Origin: Streptomyces sp. NBC_00247
GTDB lineage: Bacteria > Actinomycetota > Actinomycetes > Streptomycetales > Streptomycetaceae
NCBI RefSeq assembly: GCF_036188265.1
Contig: NZ_CP108093.1
Location: 4,856,001-4,920,000, forward strand
DNA: 64,000 bases
Direction of reading: 5' to 3'
Positions 34,854 to 43,021 of this stretch are shown piece after piece. Under the pieces are notes generated by a model, which worked only from the letters and a program-made list of their open reading frames with translations, did no database searches and was not told the origin of the DNA. The position numbers were made by a program, and so were the translations under genes. The first letter of the stretch is position 1, and the number at the start of each line of letters is the position of its first letter.

Positions 34854-36288
34854 CGAGCGCCCCGCCCGCGCCAGAGTCGTCCGGCAGGTTGCCCGCCGTC
34901 GGCGCCGCGCCGGGTGCCGGGAGCAGCGACGCGGCGAGCAGCGCCTGCGACGCCGCGCCTGCCGTGATCCGGCGGACCATGGCGGGCGTCTCGCCCATCT
35001 CTTCGGCGATGACGTCGAGGGGGTACCCGATGCTCTTGAGCTTGGTCGCGGCGTCGGCCTTGACCGCAAGGGACGCGTGCGCCGGGTTCGCCCAACGCAC
35101 TTCGGCTTCGACGTAGTCCTCGGGCACGCCGGCCTGCGCGGCGCAGAGCGACATGACCGACTCCATGCCCTCGCCGAACACCGCGATGTGCTCGCGGATC
35201 TTGGCCACGTGCAGGATGTCGAGCGCGCCGATCGTGTCCGCCGAGATATTCACCAGATCGCCCGCGTAGTAGTACACGGGCGTCTGCGACAGCAGCAGAG
35301 CGTCGCGCACATCCGACTCGTGCTCTTTCAGGAACCCGCTCAAGTCCGCCGCGGCGAGCTGCCCGAACTGCGCATTCTCACCCTCGGACGCCCACACCGC
35401 CGACGGGCCCGGCACGAACGGCTGCTCGACGACGACGAGCCCGGTCACCGGGTCCTTCTTCTTCGCGAACTTGTGGCCGCGGATCCACTTCTGCGGGAAC
35501 CCCGCGTTGCGGCTCGTCGCCATCCGGTTCAACACCCCAAGGTTCAAACGATCTTGGATGTCGATAACTCCGGCGAACTCGGGCTCGGGGTCCTCGCCTA
35601 GATCGGGCATGCGGGCGAACTCCACGAGCTGCAGCATGCCGAGATCGTGCGACTCACCCTGGTCGCCGCCGACCGGCACCCATGAGTCGGGCCCCCACGG
35701 CAGCCGACTGCCGCACCGCTCCGTCGTCCGGTACCGAAAGCGGGCGTCGTCGAAGAACACGACCGCGTACCCGTAGCCGTCGATGTCGGACGGGAACGCC
35801 TTCAGCCCGACGAGCGGCTCGCCGGTCTCGGGGTCGTACTCGACGATGCACTCGCGCGGGTGCTCTGCGGTCACGAGCGGCGACGGCCGACCGTTCTCCT
35901 CCGTTCGGATGGGGTGCTCGCCGACGAGCATGTACCCGACGCTCTGCGACATCGCCAGACGCCACACGAGCTTCTGCCGCGAGTCGAGCCGGTTCTGCTG
36001 CCACCACCGCGACGCGTCCGGGTCCGGCTCGCCGTCCGGGCCCGTGACGCCGAGCGCGGTGAGCCGGTGGACCGACGCGTTCGCGATCACCTGGCACACG
36101 TTCGTCCTGGCCTTGCGCTGGAAGTCGAGGAACGCCTGCTGCGCGTTCTTCGGCAGCTCCGGCAGCGGCGGCCGCCCCTTGTAGTAGCGCCACCACTCGT
36201 CGAGCACCCGCTCGCGCCGCCGCATCCGCCGACCGAGGCGCAGCAGCCAGAAGTCGGGGTTGTCGATCTCCGGTGTCTCGTCGAGCAC
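34846..36288 (-). CDS. portal protein (SPP1 gp6-like)
   Basis: 480 residues: N-terminal 'ERVLDEWWRYYKGRPPLPEL', 'RTNVCQVIANASVHRLTALG', a wing region ('RECIVEYDPETGEPLVGLKA') and a stem/crown ('AVRKDAATK'-like helical segment 'LKSIGYPLDVIAEEMGETPA'). It forms the dodecameric DNA gate. It follows the large terminase by 19 nt. Confidence 0.9.
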   Translation of the reverse strand: MLDETPEIDNPDFWLLRLGRRMRRRERVLDEWWRYYKGRPPLPELPKNAQQAFLDFQRKARTNVCQVIANASVHRLTALGVTGPDGEPDPDASRWWQQNRLDSRQKLVWRLAMSQSVGYMLVGEHPIRTEENGRPSPLVTAEHPRECIVEYDPETGEPLVGLKAFPSDIDGYGYAVVFFDDARFRYRTTERCGSRLPWGPDSWVPVGGDQGESHDLGMLQLVEFARMPDLGEDPEPEFAGVIDIQDRLNLGVLNRMATSRNAGFPQKWIRGHKFAKKKDPVTGLVVVEQPFVPGPSAVWASEGENAQFGQLAAADLSGFLKEHESDVRDALLLSQTPVYYYAGDLVNISADTIGALDILHVAKIREHIAVFGEGMESVMSLCAAQAGVPEDYVEAEVRWANPAHASLAVKADAATKLKSIGYPLDVIAEEMGETPAMVRRITAGAASQALLAASLLPAPGAAPTAGNLPDDSGAGGALDG

Positions 36289-36307
36289 GTCGCCCCCTCT
36301 CGGGCTG

Positions 36308-37984
36308 TCAGAACGTGAAGCCGCCCATTTCCTCGGCCTCGGCGGTGATGCCTTTCGCGATCGCGTCGAGGCGGCACTGCCACGCGAGGACAGCAGCGAC
36401 AGCGGCGTCGATCTTGTCCGGGCTGTCCGGGTTCGCCTTCATGATCTGAATCCCGCTGCGCGTCTTGCGGCGCCGGGAGTTGAGTAGATGCCGCACGAGC
36501 GCCGAGGACCCGTCGAGGGTGAGCTCGCACTCGACGAGCGCCGTGTGAAATTTCTCCAGCGCCCGAACGATCAGCGTCGACCGGCCGCCGGTCATCCACC
36601 ATTCGACCGGGTGGTTCCGGGTCGACTGCACCTTGAGCCGCGGTCCGTACGCCGCTTCCCAGTCGGCCACGTGCGATTCCCATTTCGCCGGGTCGGCGTA
36701 GAACCCAATCACGTCGTACCGGTCGAACGTCTCGTGCACCTTCGCGAGCACCTCGACGACCGGCACCTGCCAACCCTCACCGGGCTCGCCCGGGGGCGGC
36801 TTCCACCCTTTCGGCTGCTCCCACACGCCGAGCGTGAACAGGTGCCCGTCGCTGAGTCGGCAGCCGATCAGCGCCGTCGCGTCGGTCACCCCACGCGACC
36901 GCTTCCGTGAGCCGTCGAACCCGAGCACGATCCGGTCGCCGACCTCGACCGCCCGGTCAAGGTCCGTCGCCGCGCGCACCTCCGGCTGCGACAGCCACGC
37001 GTCGGACGCGTGCGTGATCTGGTTCAGGAAGTCAGCGCGCAGATCCTGCGGCTCGTTCGACGTGTCCCAGAACGCGCCGGTGATCCCCTCGATCGGCGAC
37101 CATCCCGGCGCACACGGCGGGGCGTGCAGCACGCACCCGTCGGGGTGGTCGCTGCTGTCCCCGTACGCGTACCGCAGCCCGGCGACGAGCGACTGCTCGT
37201 CGGTCATGTCCGTCTCGGGCGGCGCCTCCCGGTGGTCGACCAGGATGCCGCGCGCCCGCGACCGACCATCAATGATCGCCTGATAGTCCGCCGCCGAGTT
37301 CTCCGCGACGGACCCCTCGCCCGGGGTGTAGGCGTTCGGCGTCTCGATGATCGACCCGCCGAGCTTGGTCGCGTTGAACCGCAGGGTCTTCGCGAGCTTG
37401 AGCCCGCCGTTCGACTCCTTCCACTCCTCTGTCTGGTCGAGCGACGCGAAGCAAGCGGGGTCGCCCTTGACGCTCGTCGCCGACGACGTGATCGGGGAGA
37501 TCTCGCCGCGCGGCAGGTAGATCACGGTGTCGAGGACATCGAGCCCGTAGTCGGTCGACAGCGACCCGCCGCGCGCCATCTCCAGCAGCGGCACCCACGT
37601 GTTGTCGGTCTGCTGCTCGGTCACCGCGGCAATGCGGACGAGCGGCGTACGGATCGAGTGCCACGGCCGGCCGATCGGCTCGCCGTACGCGTCGAAACCG
37701 TCCGGCACGACGTCGGCGCACGCCTCGGCGAGCGCGATCGCCCCGACAAACGGGCTCTTGCCCCACCCTCGGGGCCGACTGAGCAGCCCGCGGTGAATGA
37801 GGCGCTTGCCGGTCACCGGGTGCAGTTCGTAGTACGCGCACAGAAAATCGGCCTGTTCCTGCGTCGGCAGGAAGGGCTCGCCGTCGTCCCGGCCGGGCTG
37901 CGCGAGATTCTCGATCATCCAGTCGAGGACGTACCAACCGAGCGTGGGGCGCTCGCCCTCGAACTCGGGGCCGCGCCACGGCAT
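36308..37984 (-). CDS. terminase large subunit
   Basis: 558 residues. The ATPase domain has a P-loop-like 'LSRPRGWGKSPFVGAIALAE' (about 66-85) and an acidic Walker-B region 'CFASLDQTEEW'. The RNase-H-like nuclease begins with 'VLGFDGSRKRSRGVTDATAL', and 'GFYADPAKWESHVADWEAAY' follows. It powers DNA packaging and cuts concatemers. Confidence 0.92.
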   Translation of the reverse strand: MPWRGPEFEGERPTLGWYVLDWMIENLAQPGRDDGEPFLPTQEQADFLCAYYELHPVTGKRLIHRGLLSRPRGWGKSPFVGAIALAEACADVVPDGFDAYGEPIGRPWHSIRTPLVRIAAVTEQQTDNTWVPLLEMARGGSLSTDYGLDVLDTVIYLPRGEISPITSSATSVKGDPACFASLDQTEEWKESNGGLKLAKTLRFNATKLGGSIIETPNAYTPGEGSVAENSAADYQAIIDGRSRARGILVDHREAPPETDMTDEQSLVAGLRYAYGDSSDHPDGCVLHAPPCAPGWSPIEGITGAFWDTSNEPQDLRADFLNQITHASDAWLSQPEVRAATDLDRAVEVGDRIVLGFDGSRKRSRGVTDATALIGCRLSDGHLFTLGVWEQPKGWKPPPGEPGEGWQVPVVEVLAKVHETFDRYDVIGFYADPAKWESHVADWEAAYGPRLKVQSTRNHPVEWWMTGGRSTLIVRALEKFHTALVECELTLDGSSALVRHLLNSRRRKTRSGIQIMKANPDSPDKIDAAVAAVLAWQCRLDAIAKGITAEAEEMGGFTF

Positions 37985-37993
37985 ACCGGCCCC

Positions 37994-38485
37994 CTACTCC
38001 TCGGCGGCCGAGGACTTCCCGCCCGGCAGCGATCGCAGCGTCGCCGCCCCGTACCGCTCTTTCGCGGACGGACCGCCCGACCGGCCGCTGCCCCCGTCGG
38101 CGCCGTCCGCCTCGGCGAACACCATGCGCAGCCGCGCCCGGTCCGCCGGCGTCGCACCGAACGCCGCAACGCGCAGCCGCAGCTCGCCGGCCGCCGACAG
38201 ATCACCCCGCCACAGCCGGGCATGGATCAGGGCGGTGTCGAGCAGGTACTGCCAGTCGGACGTACCGAAGTGATCCGACTGCGGCGAGTCGATCCACATC
38301 TGCCACCACTCGCGAGTCCGCTCGGGCCACACGAACTCGACGAGCTGCCCGTCGCGCTCGACCCGGAAGTCGGGCAGCTCGGGCGCCTCGGCGCGCTCCC
38401 ACCTGAGCACGGTCTGCGGGATCGCGTCGGCGTTCCGCCGTGCCTTCCTACCGTTCGGCTTGGGGGCCGGCCCCATACCTGCCAT
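37994..38485 (-). CDS. terminase small subunit
   Basis: 163 residues starting 'MAGMGPAPKPNGRKARRN', a basic N-terminus typical of actinophage small terminases, then 'EWWQMWIDSPQSDHFGTSDW'. ATG at 38485 overlaps the upstream stop by 1 nt. Partner of the large subunit for recognition of the packaging site. Confidence 0.8.
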   Translation of the reverse strand: MAGMGPAPKPNGRKARRNADAIPQTVLRWERAEAPELPDFRVERDGQLVEFVWPERTREWWQMWIDSPQSDHFGTSDWQYLLDTALIHARLWRGDLSAAGELRLRVAAFGATPADRARLRMVFAEADGADGGSGRSGGPSAKERYGAATLRSLPGGKSSAAEE

Positions 38486-39267
38486 CAGAGCCCCCTCGCG
38501 GCGATCTCGCGGCAGGTCCGCCGGTCGTTCCCGCTGATCCATGCTCCGCGGTCGACACCACAAGCTGTGCAGTGCTGCGGGTCGCAGTGGCCCGGCTCGC
38601 CGAAGAGGTGCCCGCCGTCACGTACTCGCTTGGCAGCCGTCGCGATCTCGCCCCAGTCGCGCAGTTGGTCGAGCCCGAGCGCTTCCGTGATCTCGTCCAT
38701 GCGGTCGACGAGTTCACGCTGCTGCGCCTCGACGAGCGCCAGCATCTTGTCCTCGGCCTGCCCGGCCCGAGCCAGAGTCTCGCGCGCCTTCACCACCGGA
38801 TCCTGATGGGGGCCGCCGAACACCTCGCACACCGCCCGCAGCACGTTGTCGGCGGCGACCCTTCCGGCCTCGGCCTGCTCGGCGCGACGGTTGGCGCGGT
38901 CCCGCTGTACCTCCATGGCCCGCGAGCGCCCCTCGGCGTTCTCGGCGCGCTGCAGCAGCGTGTGCCCGAGCGTCTCCGACTCCGACAACGACCGCCGAGC
39001 TGTCTCGTACATCTCGCCGAGGTGCTGCTGCACACCTTCGCGGAACTCGACCGACACATCGTTCGCCGGGATCTCGACCGTCTCGGCGGTGACGATCGCG
39101 CCGCGCGCGCCGATCCGATCGGCGGCGTCCTGCCAGTGGTCACGCACCCGGCCGTAATCCATGCCGATGATGACGCGCTGCGGCGCGCTCTCGTCGACGA
39201 CCAGAACGAACGGCGGCCGCGTGTCATCGGGCCCCTCGGGCAGTTCGAGGATCTGCAGACGTGCCAT
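38485..39267 (-). CDS. coiled-coil protein with C-terminal Cys cluster, unknown
   Basis: 260 residues. The N-terminal 60 residues are beta-like ('PPFVLVVDESAPQRVIIGMD'), the middle is a long coiled coil ('AENAEGRSRAMEVQRDRANR'), and the C-terminus has 'GHCDPQHCTACGVDRG'. It precedes the small terminase. Function is unknown. Confidence 0.65.
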   Translation of the reverse strand: MARLQILELPEGPDDTRPPFVLVVDESAPQRVIIGMDYGRVRDHWQDAADRIGARGAIVTAETVEIPANDVSVEFREGVQQHLGEMYETARRSLSESETLGHTLLQRAENAEGRSRAMEVQRDRANRRAEQAEAGRVAADNVLRAVCEVFGGPHQDPVVKARETLARAGQAEDKMLALVEAQQRELVDRMDEITEALGLDQLRDWGEIATAAKRVRDGGHLFGEPGHCDPQHCTACGVDRGAWISGNDRRTCREIAARGL

Positions 39268-39316
39268 GGCTGTACCTCCCGTGTCGGGTGCGCCGCAGCA
39301 AACCCGTGTCGGGGCG

Positions 39317-39901
39317 CTACAGCAGAGCGTCGATTACGTGCTGCAGGTCGCCGAGGCGGCGAGGCGTGTCGCCGAACGTCGCCCCGGTCACTGCGATGTA
39401 CCGGCCGTCGGCGTACAGCTCGACCGACCCGCCGTGGAAAGTGATGCGCCTGCCGGACTCCAGCGAGCCGAGCCCCCACACGTGCAGCCCGTCACCGGAC
39501 CGGGACACCTCGACCCACGTGCCGTCGGCGGCCGCGAGGATCGTCTGTGCCCACGGCAGCGGGGCGCCGTCCTGGTCGAGGCAGTGATCGAGGTCGAGGC
39601 ACACGACGCCGTCGCCATCGAGGACGAACCCGAGCCCGGCGCCCGCGCTGCTCGCCGCGGCGTCGCGGTGGCGCGACCAGGTCGCCGGGTCCGTGCTGCT
39701 CGCCACCGAACCGCCCACAGTGAGGGGGACCTTACGGGCGCTGTGCCGGATCCAGCGAGGCCGGCGGGTGAGCTCGGCCGGGACCGTCCGCCGGCGGCGA
39801 GCAGCGGCTGCTCGGCAACGTGCCGCACAGAACCGCGCGTGCCGCCGAGCCGTGAGCGGCATCGGGCCCTCGCAGTGCTCGCAGCAGCGGCTCGTCGTCA
39901 T
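39317..39901 (-). CDS. primase-polymerase (AEP) domain protein with zinc finger
   Basis: 194 residues. A 4-Cys finger ('CCEHCEGPMPLTARRHARFC') is followed by a primase-polymerase-type domain: 'GLGFVLDGDGVVCLDLDHCL' (DxD metal motif), 'WVEVSRSGDGLHVWGLG' (SGDGxH) and 'GRYIAVTGATFGDTPRRLGD'. It has no helicase domain, so it would work with another helicase. A TAGACT -10 ends 6 nt before its ATG, suggesting leaderless mRNA. The location beside packaging genes, away from the replication pair at 53 kb, is unusual. Confidence 0.8.
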   Translation of the reverse strand: MTTSRCCEHCEGPMPLTARRHARFCAARCRAAAARRRRTVPAELTRRPRWIRHSARKVPLTVGGSVASSTDPATWSRHRDAAASSAGAGLGFVLDGDGVVCLDLDHCLDQDGAPLPWAQTILAAADGTWVEVSRSGDGLHVWGLGSLESGRRITFHGGSVELYADGRYIAVTGATFGDTPRRLGDLQHVIDALL

Positions 39902-40194
39902 GGGGCCAGTCTACAGCAGCGTACGCTTTTAGCGCTCTGACCTGCGTGTATCGGTCTCGTACCGGAGTGACGGCGGACTGAGAGGCGATCTGCGGACCCT
40001 CGCCCGCTCGCCATCGAATCAGCCCGCCGCACCTCCGTCCGCCCGCCAGCGGACCGCCCACGTGCCCCCACGTGGCCGTTTTCCCCAGACCCGTACAGAA
40101 CCAGCCCCGCAGCACCTCCCGAGCGACGCGGGGGGTGGGGAGGGGGAGTCACCCCCCACCCCTCGGGCGTTCTGTGCGCTCATCTCCCGCGCGT
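39902..40194. other. non-coding gap with G-rich hairpin; candidate cos region
   Basis: 293 nt between the primase-polymerase start and the HNH stop. It holds the promoter for the leftward gene and a 9-bp stem GGGGTGGGG/CCCCACCCC (40132-40140 with 40154-40162) set in G tracts, probably the HNH terminator. Being between HNH and the terminase side, it is one of two candidate sites for cos. Confidence 0.5.
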
Positions 40195-40503
40195 TCACGG
40201 CCAGATGAGTCCTGGGTGTCGTTCGGGTGGCCGTTTGGCCCTCTCGCGCCATCTGGCGGCGTTCCCCTCGCGGCTGGACTTGATCGCGTGGTGGTGCTCG
40301 CACAGAGCCTGCAGGTTCTCGTACCGGTGGTCGCTGCCGGGCACGATGTGGTCGACCTGGTTGGCGTGGTGTCCGCAGATGATCCGGCCCTCGCGCCACC
40401 GGCACCGGTGCTCGTCACGGTGCAGCACGTACGGGCGGATGACGGTGTACCAGTCCGCTGGCAGTTCGTCGCGTCTCGTGCTGTCGGCCCACTGCCCGCT
40501 CAT
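40195..40503 (-). CDS. HNH endonuclease
   Basis: 102 residues with a complete HNH core, 'QVDHIVPGSDHRYENLQALC' then 'EHHHAIKSS', and Cys residues ('HRCRWREGRIICG') for the structural zinc. Small HNH proteins beside the terminase assist cos cleavage in HK97-type phages; the location fits that role. ATGA overlap with the upstream gene. Confidence 0.88.
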   Translation of the reverse strand: MSGQWADSTRRDELPADWYTVIRPYVLHRDEHRCRWREGRIICGHHANQVDHIVPGSDHRYENLQALCEHHHAIKSSREGNAARWRERAKRPPERHPGLIWP

Positions 40504-40760
40504 GCGCGGTCGTCCTCGGGGTCGACGTACTGCTCGTCGTCTTGGTCGGATCGTTCGATGGCCGAGTCGAGCGAGACGCCGTCGAGGGTGAGCTGTGGTG
40601 TGAACCCGATGGGTGTGCGCTGCTCGTCGGCGGCTGGCTCGTGGTCAAGTGCGGCGAACAGTCGGAGGGCGGATGCTTCGAGGCGGTCGAGGGTGACGCG
40701 CTCGCCGGAGTCGGTTCTGATGTCTACCTGGCGGGTGCCGTCGGTGAGGTGTACGCGCAT
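40500..40760 (-). CDS. small hypothetical protein
   Basis: 86 residues, beginning 'MRVHLTDGTRQVDIRTDSGE' and ending in an acidic tail ('RSDQDDEQYVDPEDDRA'). ATG at 40760 has GAGAGGTG 8 nt upstream; a GTG at 40772 is less well placed. Coupled to HNH by a 4-nt overlap. Function is unknown. Confidence 0.7.
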   Translation of the reverse strand: MRVHLTDGTRQVDIRTDSGERVTLDRLEASALRLFAALDHEPAADEQRTPIGFTPQLTLDGVSLDSAIERSDQDDEQYVDPEDDRA

Positions 40761-41175
40761 GACGGGGGGCACCTCTCGGCGGGGGGTATGCCGATGCCCC
40801 CCGGGGGTGTGGCACCGGGGGGCATCGTTCTGGTGTCGGGGTGGTTGCTCGGCGGCGGTGATGCCGCTGGTCGTGGGTGATGCCTAGGGGTTCGGAAATG
40901 GCGATGCCCCGCTCGGTGGCGGGGCGGCTTCTGTTTCCAGGGTGTTTCCGGGCATGCGGAACTGCTGCCGATCTTGCGACATGGGGCGGGGCGGCGTCAA
41001 GTCGTGCTGGGGAGGGAGAGAGAGCGTGCTCGTGGTCGCGCCCGTCAACTACCTGTGGATCTCTCTCTGCGTCAGCCCCCGATAGGTAGTGGTAGGGCAG
41101 GGTAAGGGACCCCGCGCGCGCGAGTCCCTGGGGAGTCCCCTGGGGACAAAACGCGCTGACCTGCGAGGATGGGTT

Positions 41176-41260
41176 TCGATTCGATGTGCAATCGCACTCG
41201 ATTCGCCGTCGTTTCGCACGCGATCCGTCTTCGATTCGTCTTCGATTCGCGCGCGATCCC
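41176..41260. repeat. 11-bp periodic TCGATTCG array
   Basis: Exact TCGATTCG at 41176, 41198, 41231 and 41242; TCGTTTCG (7/8) at 41209; GCGATCCG (6/8) at 41220; weaker units at 41187 and 41253. All start points differ by multiples of 11 bp, about one helical turn, so bound proteins would line up on one DNA face. Confidence 0.85.
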
Positions 41261-41314
41261 GTACGCGACGTCCGTGGGGCGAGCGGAGCCCGTGTCGGTC
41301 CGTGGGGACATGCG

Positions 41315-41345
41315 AGAGCCCTCGGACCGGTGATCCGAGGGCTCT
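41315..41345 (-). terminator. terminator of the lipoprotein gene
   Basis: A 12-bp perfect stem AGAGCCCTCGGA (41315-41326) with 41334-41345 and a 7-nt loop, 72 nt after the lipoprotein stop on the - strand. Confidence 0.75.
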
Positions 41346-41417
41346 GTTGTGGCACTGGGCGTGATTCTGGGCTGTCACGCCGCCTGGAATCGTGACCCTA
41401 TCGAGACAATGGACGGG

Positions 41418-42002
41418 TCAGGAAACGTTCCACTGCCCCGTCTTGTCGGCGAACCCGCTGTCGAGCGCGAACTGCACCGTCTGGACCTTCGACGCCTTCG
41501 GCACCTCGAACACGATCCAGCCCAAGACCTTCTCGCCCGGCGGGACCTTCGCGTCGGACGTCATCGACGGGCCGGCCGTGACGTCGCCGAACGTCGCCTG
41601 GAAACGCTGCCCGTCCGCGTCGGCGACCTGCGCCCCGTTCGACGGACTGTCGGCGTACGGCACCGTGCCCGTGTTGGTGAGCTCGAACTGAGCGGCGACC
41701 CAGATCTTGCCGTCCTCCGGCCCGAAGTACTCGTCGGACGACTTGGCGTTGGTGATCCACTTCTTGAGGGTGGCGTCGACCTTCAGGTCGTCGTCGGAGC
41801 CCGTGAGGGTGATGGTGTCGCCGACGGCCGCGGGCGCGTCCTTGGTGGGCTCCGGGTCAGGCGCGGTGGTGGGGTCCTCGGCGGCCGGGGCGGTGGCGGC
41901 CGGGGCGGTCTTACTCGGCTTGGTCGTGATCTCGTCTTGGCAGCCGGTGAGTGCGAGCAGTAGTCCGGCGGCGGCGAGTGTGGTGGTGGCGGTGCGGCGC
42001 AT
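41418..42002 (-). CDS. DUF4352-like secreted lipoprotein
   Basis: 194 residues. A signal peptide with lipobox 'LLLALTGC' puts the lipidated Cys at residue 21. A Thr/Ala/Pro linker follows, then a beta-sandwich domain ('DTITLTGSDDDLKVDATLKK', 'FELTNTGTVPYADSPSNGAQ', 'PGEKVLGWIVFEVPKASKVQ') of the DUF4352 / telomeric-like antigen type. GGGGGGA precedes the ATG. It is monocistronic with its own terminator, so it is a moron candidate expressed in the lysogen, possibly acting at the cell surface (for example superinfection exclusion). Confidence 0.85.
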   Translation of the reverse strand: MRRTATTTLAAAGLLLALTGCQDEITTKPSKTAPAATAPAAEDPTTAPDPEPTKDAPAAVGDTITLTGSDDDLKVDATLKKWITNAKSSDEYFGPEDGKIWVAAQFELTNTGTVPYADSPSNGAQVADADGQRFQATFGDVTAGPSMTSDAKVPPGEKVLGWIVFEVPKASKVQTVQFALDSGFADKTGQWNVS

Positions 42003-42114
42003 GGTGGTCCCCCCTGGGTGTGCGTGTGAGGGGCCATCATGTCGGACGGGTGTCTGTGGTGTGTGGGGTTCGCGGTGATTGAGCTTGGGCTGTTGTGCTG
42101 TGGTGACCGAGTTG

Positions 42115-42321
42115 CTACATGGCGTCCCACGGTACGTCGCCCTGCCATACCCACCGGCCGGCCGCGTCCGAGGCGTAGACGCTCCGGCCGCCGCGGTAGG
42201 CGCAGCCGTCCGTGATGATCGCGGTCCACTGTTCGTCGCCGTCGAGGGTCACCGGGGCGGTGGAGCCGTCGAGGGGGCCGCCGTGGAGTTCGACGGTGGT
42301 GTACGCGGTGTCGTCGGTCAT
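42115..42321 (-). CDS. small hypothetical protein
   Basis: 68 residues, 'MTDDTAYTTVELHGGPLDGS' followed by 'RSVYASDAAGRWVWQGDVPW', probably a small beta fold of a type widespread in Streptomyces mobile elements (HGGPLDG start). Function is unknown. Confidence 0.65.
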   Translation of the reverse strand: MTDDTAYTTVELHGGPLDGSTAPVTLDGDEQWTAIITDGCAYRGGRSVYASDAAGRWVWQGDVPWDAM

Positions 42322-42367
42322 GGGTTCATGGTGGCGGCCTGGGAGGGGCCGCGGGGCTGGAACGCGG

Positions 42368-42401
42368 CGATGCCCCGCAGCCGAGCGGCGGCGAGGCATC
42401 G
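42368..42401 (-). terminator. hairpin with GATGCC stem
   Basis: CGATGCC (42368-42374) with GGCATCG (42395-42401), 19 nt downstream of the 42,420-42,653 gene on the - strand. It starts with the same GATGCCCC as two hairpins near 40.8-40.9 kb. Confidence 0.45.
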
Positions 42402-42419
42402 AGAGCTCGGGGCGTGAGA

Positions 42420-42653
42420 TCAGAGGTCGAAGCGCTGGGCTGCGGCCGGGGCGGTCTCCAGGTGGGCGAGGCTCTCGTCGGCGGGCGCCCAGATCCAGCA
42501 GGTGCGCGGCCCGGTGTAGTAGGAGTGTTCGGTCCGGTTGCGTTGGACGAGGTCGGCGGCCAGGTCCGCGGGGGGCTGGTCGGTGTCGGTGGTGCCGATG
42601 CTCAGGCGGCGTCCGGTCTCGGCGTTGTGGATCAGGTAGGAGATGCGGGGCAT
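42420..42653 (-). CDS. small hypothetical protein
   Basis: 77 residues ('MPRISYLIHNAETGRRLSIG', 'LVQRNRTEHSYYTGPRTCWI'). Codon use is normal for the phage; it lies in the accessory region. No family is recognised. Confidence 0.65.
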   Translation of the reverse strand: MPRISYLIHNAETGRRLSIGTTDTDQPPADLAADLVQRNRTEHSYYTGPRTCWIWAPADESLAHLETAPAAAQRFDL

Positions 42654-42732
42654 GGAGCCCTCCGTGCTGTGCGGGTGCCGGGCTGTCCGGCTCCCCTCAC
42701 CGCCCGTGCGGGACGGGCGGATCGGGCAGCCG

Positions 42733-42924
42733 TCAGGCTGTGCTGGAGCCCTTGCGGATCGCGCGGGCCACGCCCTCGAAGGCGTCGAGCGCCTGCGGGT
42801 CGTACCGCCCGTGCCGTGCCTGGATGTCCTTGCCGAGCCGGTTGTAGAGGTGGGCGGCCTCGCGGTACCGGCCGTCCGTCTCGGCCTGCTGCGCCTCGGC
42901 CATGCGGCGGTCGATGTCGCTCAT
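42733..42924 (-). CDS. small helical hypothetical protein
   Basis: 63 residues, 'MSDIDRRMAEAQQAETDGRY' then 'YNRLGKDIQARHGRYDPQAL', all helical. The ATG has AGGAG 6 nt upstream. The GGTAGA repeat array lies in its promoter region. Function is unknown. Confidence 0.7.
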   Translation of the reverse strand: MSDIDRRMAEAQQAETDGRYREAAHLYNRLGKDIQARHGRYDPQALDAFEGVARAIRKGSSTA

Positions 42925-42942
42925 CAGGTGCTCCTGGTGATG

Positions 42943-43018
42943 GGTAGACCGGCGGTAGATCAGCCGGTAGATCGGGGTAGCTGCGGTGGTAGAACCCCAG
43001 GTAGACGGGGGTGGTAGA
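42943..43018. repeat. seven GGTAGA repeats spaced 10-13 bp
   Basis: GGTAGA begins at 42943, 42954, 42966, 42988, 43000 and 43013, with GGTAGC at 42976. Steps are 11, 12, 10, 12, 12 and 13 bp, close to one helical turn. The array fills the 97-nt gap between the membrane-protein operon and the small helical gene. Confidence 0.85.
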
Positions 43019-43021
43019 CCG

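Larger units (their letters stand above)
40761..41417. other. 657-nt non-coding block with hairpins and repeats
   Basis: No convincing gene. It contains a 12-bp perfect hairpin GATGCCCCCCGG/CCGGGGGGCATC (40793-40826), a second hairpin GCCCCGC/GCGGGGC (40906-40925), near-palindromic TCCCTGGGGA copies at about 41,124-41,145, the 11-bp periodic array (41176-41260) and a terminator (41315-41345). Such a structured block next to HNH and the terminase genes is a strong candidate for cos or a replication origin. Confidence 0.6.

Noticed and set aside
41049..41378. A 109-codon - strand frame across the 11-bp array
   Set aside because: The repeated residues come from the DNA repeat itself; no ribosome site and no fit with the lipoprotein terminator that lies inside the frame.
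41160..43020. Repeat arrays as CRISPR
   Set aside because: Units are 6-8 bp with 3-7 bp spacers and no cas genes; far too short for a CRISPR array.
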